Source: Gnetum montanum
Lineage: Eukaryota > Streptophyta > Gnetopsida > Gnetales > Gnetaceae
Length of the DNA stretch: 64,000 bases
Reading direction: 5' to 3'
NCBI GenBank assembly: GCA_015680685.1
Contig: MNCI01028376.1
Coordinates: 66,431-130,430, forward strand
The translations under genes and the position numbers were made by a program. Shown piece by piece: positions 34,650 to 45,507 of the stretch. The notes beneath the pieces were generated by a model that saw only the letters and a list, made by a program, of their open reading frames with translations, ran no database searches and had not been told where the DNA came from. Position 1 is the first letter of the stretch, and each line of letters starts with the position of its first letter.

Positions 34650-37600
34650 ATTTTCTATCAAAAATCCAAAGTTTGTGACCCCCACAATGTAAAGCATACC
34701 TCTAGAAGCTACAGGTCTGAAGAACGAAGTGAATTAGGCAAATAGTTTCAAAGGTACAAGTTCTAAAAGGTTTTGAGCCCTGAAAAATTACAAAATCTTC
34801 CCTTACGTTTGAAGAAAATGGTAAATGAATTCCTAAGTGATGAGTGCCATATATAAAATATTTCCCATGTGTTGACTGGGCCTAGTCAATGTTGCTATTG
34901 ACCACCATTGACTAAGTCAAAATTTGAAAAATGCAAGGAATTTTTGAATGAAATTAGAGTCAAATGGAGCCCACAAAGCCAAGAACACAACGAGATACAT
35001 GAAGAGGGCTTGAGATTTTACAAAAGATGGAGAATGATTGGAAAAATGCCTTAAGGAGCACAAAATTGGATGTAACCAATGGGAAATGAAAAATATTGAT
35101 TATTATAATGCCCAAGGATAAAGGACTTAAGTAGCCCAACTAAGAGATATGCAAGTGGGTTCTCCCCACAATAGGCTCATGCACTTTTTCCCCTTACATA
35201 ACCTCAACCAAAGGAGTCTGTGGGTCTTACAGTTGATGAATGATTATGAAAAGTTAAGGACCAAATCCCAAAGAATCTACCTAAGAATTTCAACATGTCA
35301 AAGTAAGACATTGAACAAAAACATGAAAACCAGTAGTGAGGTGAGTTATAGAAAGCATTAATGGATGAGATAGAGAGTGGAATGGATTTCTTGATCATGG
35401 TCACATGAAGTCCCTTGTGGATTCTATCATTAAATGATCCAATAAAGTACAACCTTAGTCTAGATCAAAACCAACCACTTTCAATGACTCAACATCATCA
35501 CTCTTGGACCAATCCACCACCTCAAGACATAAGAATACTCCCACAAACAACCACTATTCTTTATTTGAGAAGAAAAGAGAAGTAGGAAGTAAGAAAGCAC
35601 CTTAGTTAGAGGGGATCTTCAAGCATGGGTAACATGTCTTTCTAGTTCCATAACCAGTGTTTGTAGCTCATTTATTTTATATAAGGGGTGTGCTTTGAAT
35701 TCCCATCATGTTTGTTTTCTTAAATTTTATGTTTTTATGGATTTTTTTGGATGGGAACCACACCATGTAAAGAATTATTCAACTTCCTATTATTGGTTGA
35801 CATAGAATGGTAAGAAATCCATGAAAACACACATGCACTTAAGCAAGTAGAGAGGCATAAAGAGTATTAAATCCCCTTGAATTCACACCCTTTTCAAACC
35901 TTTGAATCCTTCCTAAGTTTGGAAACTACAAAGGTCACAAATTTGTTAAGGTTTTCTTAATGAAAAGGGACATTATATCTCCAAAACAAGGAAAACCATA
36001 GAGTTAATTGATGGGTGGATGATGGGGACTCACTACATATTCCATAAAAGAGAACCTTGTCTTAGTTTTTAGTCATCAAAATTCAAAAATAGAAACTAAA
36101 CATCAACAATCAAGAACATTAAGTACAAACCACCATTAGTAAATAGTTACACCACCATTGTGTCCTATTGGCAACAAAGAAAATAATAACAAAAAATTCA
36201 TACTAAAAGAACAAAAAATATGTATGAAATTGTAAGAATATTCAAGAAATATAAAATATAGTAAAATGTTGTAAAACAAAAAAAAAGTGTAAAAGTAACA
36301 AAGTGTAAAACAAAAAAGATAGAATAACTGAGGAGCCACTTATACAGTTAGCATGGATAGCCATATCTCCCATGATTGGATTGATAGGAGAAGCTCTGAA
36401 AGATTAAGCAAGGTCATTCATCTAATGAGGTGTTGCTTGCACTTGCTTACTTGGGCTCATGGAAAGGTTTAAGTTGTTGTAGGTTGATCAATTATTTTTT
36501 GTTCGGACTCTTAGGTTTGTAGATCAACATGGTCCTAGAAGAAAATGTTTTAAAAATGGTATAAGGCCCTTTCCACAACATCTAGAACGTAGTTTGTTGA
36601 GGTACATGTGTGAAATTCCCATAGAGGACCTTAGCTCCAGGTTGAAATTTCACTTTTCTTATCCTAAGGTCATGGTGTTATTTACTAAATACTTTGTGCA
36701 CTTCATTCAAGGATAGGGCCACCAATCGATTCTCATCTAGCATGTTAATGTTGATTAATCTATATTTTTGTACTAGGCTCAGATCAAGTTCAAGGTCACT
36801 AGCTATTGAAAGTATACGGATCTTGGATTGAATTGGAAGAGTTAGTAATTTTCTGTACACCAACTCATAGGGAGAGTAGCCTATAGGGATTTTTCATGTT
36901 GAGTGATATTCCTAGAGGGAATCATTAAGTTTTGTGCTCTAGTCTCTCCATATTTGCTAATTTTTCTTGTTAAAATTTTAGTGATCTCCCTATTGGTAAC
37001 CTCTACTTGACCATTGGCTTGGGAATGATAGGGTGTTGTTAATTTATATTCAACCCCCAAGTGTTGCATGAGCTTGCAAAAAGTAGCACTTGTAAAATGA
37101 GTACCATGATCAAAATCCAGTGCACGTGGCACTCCAAACCCGTTTACAACATTTTGTTGTACAAACTATGTAGCAATGGAAGATGTACAGTCGGTGATGG
37201 TTGCTACTTCTACCCATTTCGTACGATCATCAATAATGACTATTATGTACACTTTTTCATTTGATGTGGGAGTGATGGGATCCATAAAGTCTATGCCCCA
37301 TATGTCAAAGAGTTCTAATGGATGGATCCACTCTTAAGGTCCCTCCATGTAAGTGGTCATCCCACCATCTCATTGATACCATTCACAAGAGTAAACGAAT
37401 TGGTGGACATCCTTGAAGATTATTGGACATTAGTACCCTATCATCAAGATTTCAATGGTCGTGCATCTTTCTGCATCGTTGCCCCCACAAGGATCCACAT
37501 GAGCATCTTGGAAAATGTGTAGTTGGTAAGCATCAGGAACACACCAATGAACTAGGCCATTAACACACACCTTGTAAAGGTGTTCTTTAATCTCCATGGA

Positions 37601-37725
37601 GCGTTTTTCCTAATGAAGAAACTATTGTTTCTTCCAATGGCCTAACTCTTGTGGCATCTCTTGAGTAAGAAGATAAGAGAGGATGCCATCATATCATTTT
37701 GGTTTAATGGGCACTTGTTCATTTA
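34650..37725 (-). mobile_element. Antisense gypsy fragment nested in the LTR element
   Basis: On the minus strand, from right to left: zinc-binding and integrase core (37500-36880; DHGTHF, QANGQVEVTNREI), integrase C-terminal tail (36863-36678) and the long post-integrase region collinear with 1131-2600. The second catalytic Asp and the Glu are kept, but stops and frameshifts are present. The left end, near 34650-34690, shows a G-rich tract read on the minus strand (tgtgggggtca), possibly a polypurine tract. Same family as the element at 1-2700, in the opposite orientation. Confidence 0.8.
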
Positions 37726-37909
37726 TTGCACTTAAGCATACCTTTGCATTTCACAAGTGTAATTGGAAAGATAATGATTATAATAGTTAGCTTCACTTCC
37801 TAGAGTACAACATACTTAGAAGGCTATAAGTCCACAGAATTAGACTAGATCACACATGAACGCTTAGTGATTCGTATGGTTGGGTGTAGGGACTACTCGC
37901 TGCTCATCA
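37726..37909 (+). repeat. Internal LTR, 3' end only
   Basis: The last 184 bp match the ends of the outer LTRs ('tgcacttaagcatacctttg' through 'gtgtagggactactc...ctcatca'). Its 5' part has been displaced by the antisense gypsy insertion that ends at 37725. Confidence 0.85.
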
Positions 37910-37910
37910 T

Positions 37911-37928
37911 TGGCACCATTGCCAAGGA
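37911..37928 (+). promoter_or_regulatory. Second primer-binding site, tRNA-Asp type
   Basis: TGGCACCATTGCCAAGGA, two bases after the internal LTR end. It differs from the expected tRNA-Asp complement only by four G-to-A changes and is closer to the original than the copy at 34387. Confidence 0.8.
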
Positions 37929-38059
37929 CTTGTAGTTTGATACATGTGTTATCTAGGACTTAGTGAACATTATTTAATATCATGGAAACAAATCTTAAGG
38001 TCATAATTATTTGAAGAAAATAATTATAATTATAATTATAATCTAAGCAGACTAATTTT

Positions 38060-39150
38060 TTCTCTAATCCAAAATGTCTTCTTCTCACACACATGATGAA
38101 TCAAAACAACTAGTGCACTAATAATTCAAAGTGATGTACACTCATACAAATGAGTTTGTACCTAATTTCACCTTCATCCTACATCAAGATGAGCAATTAG
38201 GGTGGAGAGATTTGGAGGGTAACATTGTGTTGCCTCCCTACCAATCTGTTCTTGGGATGTTGCTCCTAACTCTTAAGAGGTTAGGCATCTAGGATCTCCA
38301 TGATGGATATGTTTTATAGGACCATGACTATCAGGATTACCATCCCACAAAAACACAACATAAATGAGATTGGCACCAGGAGAAGTGCCATGAAGCTACG
38401 AAGGGGAAACAGTTCACTAACCCCTTGTTCTTGTTGAACTAAAATGATAATGAGGATCCTCCCTCTGAGGGTTCTCGACATGAAGATTCTCCACCTCCTT
38501 GACTCTAGTGAAGGAGGCTTGAACTTGAATTTACAACCCACTATCGATAGTCAAGGTTCAAGAAAAAACCTAATGATCATGATCATGACAAGTGAAGAGA
38601 AGGTGGTAGATACCATGGTGGTGGAAATCCTCCTTCCTCTTCATTAGTATCTTCTTCTTCCTCCTCTGAACCTGAATGAAACCATAGGGGACAAAACCAT
38701 GATGAAGATGAATAATAGGACAATGATTGTAGGTCTAACGTGAATGAAAGGGTAGCAGGGATCATCATAGGCATAATCAAAATCATGATGATGATGAACC
38801 TTTATTGGCAACTCAAAGTATGCTAAACATTATAGAGGTATTTAGAATTCCAATGAGGCATGCGAAAGATAGCATAATCAAGAGGTTGAATATGAACAAT
38901 ATGCCCAAATTTAAAGGAGGATATAACTCAAATCCACAAGCCCATCTTTAAGCCTTTCACAATGCTTGTGCCTTGTAGAACATAGAAAAAAACTAGCATA
39001 AACTTAAGTTATTCCCCAGGACACTCATAAAAAAAGTAGAAAGTTGGTATTGGTCCTTGGAGCCAAAATCAATTCACAGATGGAGTACAATGCTTGAGTT
39101 GTTTAATGACAAATATCAAACGTACTCTATAGTGTCCAATTTGAGAAAGA
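38060..39150 (+). pseudogene. Gag-like remnant
   Basis: Follows the second primer site as gag should. In broken frames: an ATG-led Ser/His start near 38070, an Asp/Glu/Ser-rich region (38440-38720), and near 38890-39140 a gag core-like stretch with KFKGGYN, then KKVESWYWSLEP and ELFNDKYQ, which fit the retrotransposon gag pattern of a conserved Trp region followed by a F-x-x-F/Y block. Stops interrupt all frames. Confidence 0.6.
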
Positions 39151-41360
39151 AAATCTAAGGTTTTGGTTTTTAACAAAAAAAATTTATAATTTTTATAACT
39201 CCCCCATGGGTTTAATGAATAAAATAATATTAAATCATCAACCTATGAAAGTTAAACCCTTCCAACATACTCTAGTAACCTATTTAATGAGAGAATAATA
39301 AAATAATATTAAAATGATCAAACCAACCATGATCACAACTTGACTACTCTAAGAGATAAGGTATTCCAAATGTTTTAAAGTTACACATTAAGTGCTAATC
39401 CTTGGTCATGTTGTGATAATTGATGGCACCTAGACCAAAATGCCTTTAGGAAGGAGAACCATCTCAACTAAGGGATAAAAAACCTAGAGCTGAAAGGGAG
39501 AAACAAGAACAAGCCCAAGAATAGGTAGTAGAAACTCATGTGATGGGACCTCTTTAGGAGGATCCCAAAGTAAAATCTACCCAATAGATTCTGAAGTGGC
39601 CACAACTAAACAATCCCATCGAGATGGGGTGTTAGGACCGGTGCTAAGACTAGAGGTCACATTAACTGAAGCCTACCTTGATCAGATCAAACCTCATGAC
39701 ATTCAATGTTCAGTTCTTCAGGAATTGAACGTTGGACCATTCTTAGGACATGCTCTATAAGAAGTTAAGACATAGTTGCATAACTCTTCTATGTGGTCAA
39801 TCATCATTTCCAGTGGGAAATGGTGCTTAGAAGAGACATATCTCTTCTAGAATGATAGGTGGGAAGGATTCACTATGAAGATCAAGGATATTTAGGTGTC
39901 CTACTTAGTGGAGGCCATTATGCAGGTGCTTGGGTTGCTTGATATTGGAACAAATTTGGCAGCAATATCCACACAAGTAGACCTAGAGGTAAAGAAGAAG
40001 TGGATCCAATGATGTTATGGAGTAGACTATAAGAAGTATAGTGCACTCACCCTAACGGAGCATGTATATTTCAAAATAGTGACCTATCACCTTAATTCGA
40101 CAATGAGGCCCAGTAAGGTGATTGCCTTTTCAGCCCATGCATGTGCTACTCTGAGTGAAAAATTCCTTGTAAACCTTTCATAGCTAATCTATCTAGAAAT
40201 AGAGAAGTGAGTTAAGTAAAATGAATGTGGAAGGAAGGCCCTACCCTTTCCCTGCCTCATTAGAAAACTATGCAAAATAGTAGGAATAGTTTGCTATGCC
40301 AACAATACAAACAACATGCTCCTACCTCTTGGGAAAAAATGATGAAGGGGAAGATGTCTACCACAACCAAGTGTTGGCAACCATTTGGGACGCGACCACC
40401 AACGAGTGTCCTCGAACAAGATTTAGGTGCTTGCTGGTCTCTAGCAACACCAAGGCCCAGATACCTCCAAATAGACTCAATAGTTAATGTGAGTATGTGT
40501 GTGTGCTGTTGCGATGTGTGATTGTGAAATATGAAATGATTGCGTTGTGTGTAAACTACAAATGACTTATCTTAAAGAGATTCAGCCAACTTTGCGAAGT
40601 ACTGTGAGTTGTTGAGAGTTCCTATTTTGTTCAATTGCCTAGTCTACGCGGTCCTTATAATACCTACTTGTAACAAATAAAATTTTGGAAAAACATTTGA
40701 GCACAACTCTGCAAATCTACTTCTAATTTTCCCCAGAGAAAGAGATAGTTCCACAAGAAAACTAGAAATAGAGCGAGATTCAATGGAAATGAGAGATAAG
40801 AGAAAAAGAAAGTAGATTTGTGTAAAGATCTCAAATATTTAAACAAGGTAAAATGATACGAGTAAACACTTCGTAATAAAGCTATCCCCAAATTCAATAA
40901 CTACAAATTGTTTAAACTTCCAAGGTCCAAATAAGCAATTTCTTCAAGACAATCCTACTATGCTACCAAAAAATTGCTGCATAAACTATCACGTACGAGA
41001 CTCCATTTTGACTAGATAATAGATGTTAACAATTGCATTCAATAGAACCTTCAAAAGACTTGACAATTTCTGATTGAATATCCACAGAGATTTACTTTAA
41101 AGATAAAAAAAGCTATTTTGGTCCCATCAAAATACCAAAGATTTTTTGAACCCTCTTGACTATTGAATCGTTCAACAGCATGACTACAAGCAGAGGCTCT
41201 CTTACAACAATCTCAATAGCAGTTCTTATACATTGCACAATAATAAAATTTACTACTAAAATGCTCTTAGGGCTTTCGAACATAAGCGCTTCTATGGAAA
41301 AATTTCAATAGAAATCTTCTATTATACAACAAGAACAAAAAGAGCAATCTAAAAATCCCA
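39150..41360. other. Element interior, mostly unassigned
   Basis: An AT-rich stretch (39150-39400) is followed by broken low-similarity coding-like text (39420-40200). A short GC-richer block at 40296-40487 has a 63-codon frame and a gt-rich sequence after it ('gtgagtatgtgtgtgtgctg'), which would suit an exon-donor junction. None is recognised. No RT, protease or integrase motif was found in the sense direction. Confidence 0.35.
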
Positions 41361-41370
41361 GAATTACTTN

Positions 41371-41960
41371 AGAGCTACCTGTCCCACCACCCACACCCCC
41401 CCTCCCCCCCCCACCAAATACGATTCCATGTATCTGCATCTGAACATGTTCAGATTTTCTATGTGAGACCCCTCCCACCATCTACAAACTTCTTGGAGTT
41501 CCACCTTATGGATGGCTTGGATTGCGTTGAAATCAAGCTTTGCCAACTCCAGCATTTTTGTTTCCAAGTTAATTGTTGTGCAGAGTGGTTGCGATGAGAA
41601 AATGCAAATAAAATGTCGTGCCTGCCATCGTGGGGGAGTCCAATCCCATGGATTTTCAAGCCAGTACTTCGCCTCTGCTATTAGAGGTGAATGAGTTATT
41701 TCATTTTTTGTTGCAGAAATCAGTGATTTCAACAGCTGAGTTGCAAACTGTGCATGTTTTCTAGGATCGTTTCTCCAGGGAACTGAATTGCTGAAGCTCT
41801 CAGCACAGCCAGTGCTATTCTCATCATCTCCGTGCTATTCAAGTTCAAATCGACTATGACTTGTGCTTTGCCAAAAATGCTTGCTCTTTGTGACTCACAA
41901 AATCTCCTCTGCCAAGAAATCAATGTTCTGGAAAGCTTTCATAGAGAAATGACACCTGGA
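41371..41960 (-). pseudogene. Terpene synthase fragment inside the LTR element
   Basis: Family role: cyclises prenyl diphosphates to terpenes. The minus-strand text follows the N-terminal domain of plant terpene synthases: ASAIQFPGETIL (family pattern RAS..-FPGE), then FATQLLKSLI, then PRWQARHFI (PR-x-EAR), LELAKLDFN and EVCRWWE. A one-base-type frame change between the FPGE block and FATQLLK, the lack of any catalytic DDxxD region, and truncation at the n (41370) by a poly-C tract show it is a dead fragment. Its position between gag-like and coiled-coil-like parts of the LTR element means it was either captured or inserted later. Confidence 0.7.
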
Positions 41961-42479
41961 TTTTGCTTTCCTTTTGTGCTCTTGTTTGTGAGAGAGTTTT
42001 GGTTTGGTGAAGTATTTTATTTTTAATTATACTCCACCATGTACAACAATGTTTAAAAAATATTTTTAAACAGAGGTGGATTCAAAAGAATCTGATACCG
42101 ATACATAATAACCCATGTTATTGCAGTTGGCATATTTAATATCTTAGATTAACAAGAAATCCAAAAATGGTGGAAAAAACTGAGCGATGCTAACCAAGAT
42201 CACTGCTTTTGCATATTTTAATGGTCAACTTGATCAATCTAAAGTTTAACGTTGCCCAAACATACTACACAGTCCACCTCTGTAAATACCATCTTTGCCC
42301 TTTGCTATTGTAGAGCTGATTTCAAGTTGCTACTTTCAAGCATCCAGCTTCGTTTCTACCTCATCCGTTCATCCATAGAGTGTCTTTGGATTTCATATCT
42401 GCCTGACGTTTCTGTGTCTTTTTCTTATTTTCTTTCTAAAAACTTTTAATCAATTTTATCAAGCCAACTTGTTCCATGA

Positions 42480-44380
42480 AATGGCCAAAATGTGCCAACA
42501 CCAAGGAAGAGAAGCAGCAACCACCACCTCCATTGCAAACTCCTAAAACCATGCTAGAGTCCTACGCTACCCTTGAACAAATGCACAAGATTCAAGAGCA
42601 GCTCTTACATGAGAACGAAAAATGAGTAGAAATGAGTGATGGCAATCCATCTATGTATCACCTAGCAATGAGTCACCTCAATGAAACAACTTGAACCATT
42701 AGCCAAATGGAGGGAGGTGGGATAATTTTCTTAGCCCAAAGAATGCAACTACCCATGAGATCAAATCCTAGTGCTCAAGAGGGAATGGTCTCTCTCTCAC
42801 AACAAGAGAAATTCCCAGAAATCTTTAGGAATGCTGCTACTTTTTTGATGCATCTAAAGGAGGGTGAAGGGGCAACTCTATTGTTGATGCAGAACCATGG
42901 GTAGGACACAATAGATGAGATGGTTACTTATAAAATTTCTAAGGCATTAAATGCACCTACAACATCTGTACTAGACATTTCTACACTTAGAGATGTGTAG
43001 ACATTCACAAGAATAGTTAGCAGCCAATTGAATATAGCCTAGCATGAAGAGTTGCTAGATTGACTAGTGGAAACTAGGCAACCAATTCCAAATGTCTTTG
43101 ACCTTCTAGATGCAAACACTCCAACCTAGTCAAAACTATTAAAAAGCAAAGGGTAAATGCATTCTCATAGAAGGGCAACTTGCAATGGCCCAGGCTCAAA
43201 ACTAATGCTTGGCTATAGAGGTTGCTGAATTAAGAGTCCACATTGTTGACCTTGCTTTTCTTAGCCTTGCATTGACCCACGATGAATTTTTTCAACAAGT
43301 TCAAGAAAAGCTCAAGAAGACTGAGGACACAAAGTAGATGGAAATATTTTATCAATTCTTGGCCAATTTTACCATGCATAATATCCAAAATACATTGGAT
43401 CAGACTTGCTAGAAGAATGTCACTTTGACCATATAAAATCACCGCCTATGGAATGTTGATGTGCAAAATTAGCAAATGGAAGATTTCATCTATCAACAAT
43501 AGGAGTCGCTAGTCAGAGTAAACACTGAATTGAGAAGATTGGCAATCGAAAACAAAAATATCTCCATGGATGAAGTCTGAGCCCTTCACCAGAAATCTAC
43601 AATCGAGGTAGTCACCTAAAAAAAATGAGGCTCTCAAATGTAAGAGAGTAAAAAATCACTATAGAGATTAGGTTGGTCTACAAAAAGAACTCAATAAAAA
43701 ACATATTCAGATGATGAAGGTGAAAGTTAATGAGGCCCTTTAACAGCTCAAGGAAGGAGGTGATGTCTAGAAGCCTCTCTTTGATGGGCTCAATGATTAC
43801 AACAAGGAAAACATCCACATGAATAAGCTATAGATTGAAGCTATGAAAGAGTACATGGAGCTTGCCAATCTCCATTATGCAAATATGGTGATAACAACTA
43901 CCAAACAACCATGATTTGAGTTGGAGAAACAAGTGGTCAAGTTGTACTTGTTGTACGAAGTTGAGTTCAAGCATCAAAAAAACAAAAAGCGAATGCTTAA
44001 GGTGCCAAATTCAAAACTAGATGTTCTCAAGCAACACTTCATTGAGCAATAGTCTACAACTAAGAACCTAGCCAAGAAAATGAGTGATTACTAGGAGTTG
44101 TAGAATGCAATAAAGGTGTTTGATGTTGAATGCTAACTTTTCACTACCTGCTTCATCAATGTGAAAGAGCTATTCCCAGAAATGCTTCGTGATGTGGCAT
44201 GGACCATGAATGATCACAAGAGTAAGGACAAGAAGATGAAGGCACTATTGGACACCTTCTATATTCCACTAGAAGTTGTAACTACCATAGGACAACCACA
44301 ATCACCTCAACCACTACATGTGCCTGAAGTACAAGAAGGTCCTTTGGAGCCTCAAGAGCCTCTAGTGCCTGGGAATATTT
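42480..44380 (+). pseudogene. Degenerate hydrophilic, coiled-coil-like region
   Basis: Long region of broken frames rich in Glu, Lys, Gln, Leu and Met, starting near an ATG at 42479 and ending with a 73-codon open stretch (44161-44382; LRDVAWTMNDH, then Pro/Gln/Glu-rich). Interim pieces read LQIEAMKEYMELANLHYANM and FELEKQVVKLY, in a heptad-like style. It sits where an extra ORF occurs in some Tat/Ogre-type elements and LARD derivatives. The family is not recognised. Stops occur about every 20-40 codons, so it is not functional. Confidence 0.45.
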
Positions 44381-44599
44381 GAACTTCTTTCTTGTATTTA
44401 CATCATTAGAGGAATTATGTTTTTCATTTTTTTCATAGTGTTCAATTTTGTTATCCTAAACACCAAAATTTTGTAATGATTGTAATTTTGTCTTGTTGTT
44501 CATGTGTTATTTTATGTGTCAATAATCTCATACCTTCCCAAATATTTTGTAAAAAAATTTTCCTCCTTTTGTTCACTCAAGGATGAGTTTTCATTCAAT

Positions 44600-44609
44600 C
44601 ATGGGGGTA
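44600..44609 (+). promoter_or_regulatory. Polypurine-type tract before the 3' LTR
   Basis: 'catgggggta' directly precedes the LTR start TGATGAG. A short G-run at this place is the usual plus-strand primer of gypsy elements; it is short and interrupted here. Confidence 0.6.
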
Positions 44610-45502
44610 TGATGAGTTTCATTTTTTGGATTATGTTGATGAGGCCTCATCAATGTGGCCCTATTGATGTGACCCCATCGACACAGACATGTCAACGTGG
44701 GATTTGAATCGTTGATGTGGCCTTGTCAATGTAGTGTCTATTTTCTCCTATAAATACATACTCACTTACCATGTTCATGGCATATTTTATCATAGTTGTA
44801 GTAGAGACCTTGTAGCTTTGTCATTTGAAAGTTAGAATATTTTTGTAGGTGTCCATAGTAGGAGTCAAAGAGCATATGGATCTTTATTTGAGCATTGGTG
44901 TACTTGAGAAAAATAGTGTGTGTGGTAATGAAGATGAGCTTTCTGATAAACCTTACAAGACTTTGAAATAGATTAATTATTTATTTATGCAGTTAATGTT
45001 TTATGCAATTTCCTTTAATGCTTTAAGTAATTAAGCTAAATTAAGCTAGATTAAATAGTAATTAATTAACCACATAAGTATGACCACTTTGAGCATACGC
45101 CTAGCACTTGGTAATCCCAGTAACGCTTGACGTTTGGTAACCCAGTAGCATTAAACATGTTTAGGATGTGTACGATAAGTGGGAATAGATGCTTATGTTA
45201 AGATTAGTTAGGTGTAGCTAGTTAGATTAAATTATCAATTAAATTATCTTATTTTATATATTATTCTTTATCCTCAGACAACTTAAAACATAAAAATGAT
45301 GAAAATCATATGTCTCAGTTGCACTTAACCATATCTTTCCATTTCACAAGTGTAATTGGGAAGACAATGATTACAACAATTTGTTTCACTTCCTAGAGAC
45401 CAGTGTACTTAGAAGGCTATAAGTCCATGGAATTCAATCAGATTGTGTGTGAACACTTAGTGATTCGTATGGTTGGGCGTAGGGACTACTCACCACTCAT
45501 CA
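44610..45502 (+). repeat. 3' LTR of the 12 kb element
   Basis: About 893 bp, TGATGAG...CATCA, collinear with 33511-34385. A TATA-like 'cctataaatacatac' at 44749-44763 and repeated 'cgatgtggcc'/'gatgaggcc'-type blocks mark its 5' part. It is followed directly by the target duplication ATGTT. Confidence 0.9.
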
Positions 45503-45507
45503 ATGTT

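Larger units (their letters stand above)
33506..45507 (+). mobile_element. Non-autonomous LTR retrotransposon with TSD
   Basis: Outer LTRs at 33511-34385 and 44610-45502 are flanked by the same 5 bases ATGTT (33506-33510 and 45503-45507), the target duplication of one insertion. A tRNA-Asp-type primer site follows the 5' LTR and a purine tract (atgggggta) precedes the 3' LTR. Inside there is a second, truncated LTR end plus primer site at 37726-37928, implying an LTR-body-LTR-body-LTR tandem formed by recombination and then interrupted by an antisense gypsy insertion. On the sense strand only gag-like and coiled-coil-like remains are visible; no protease, RT, RNase H or integrase was recognised. 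It is therefore probably a non-autonomous derivative. Confidence 0.8.
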
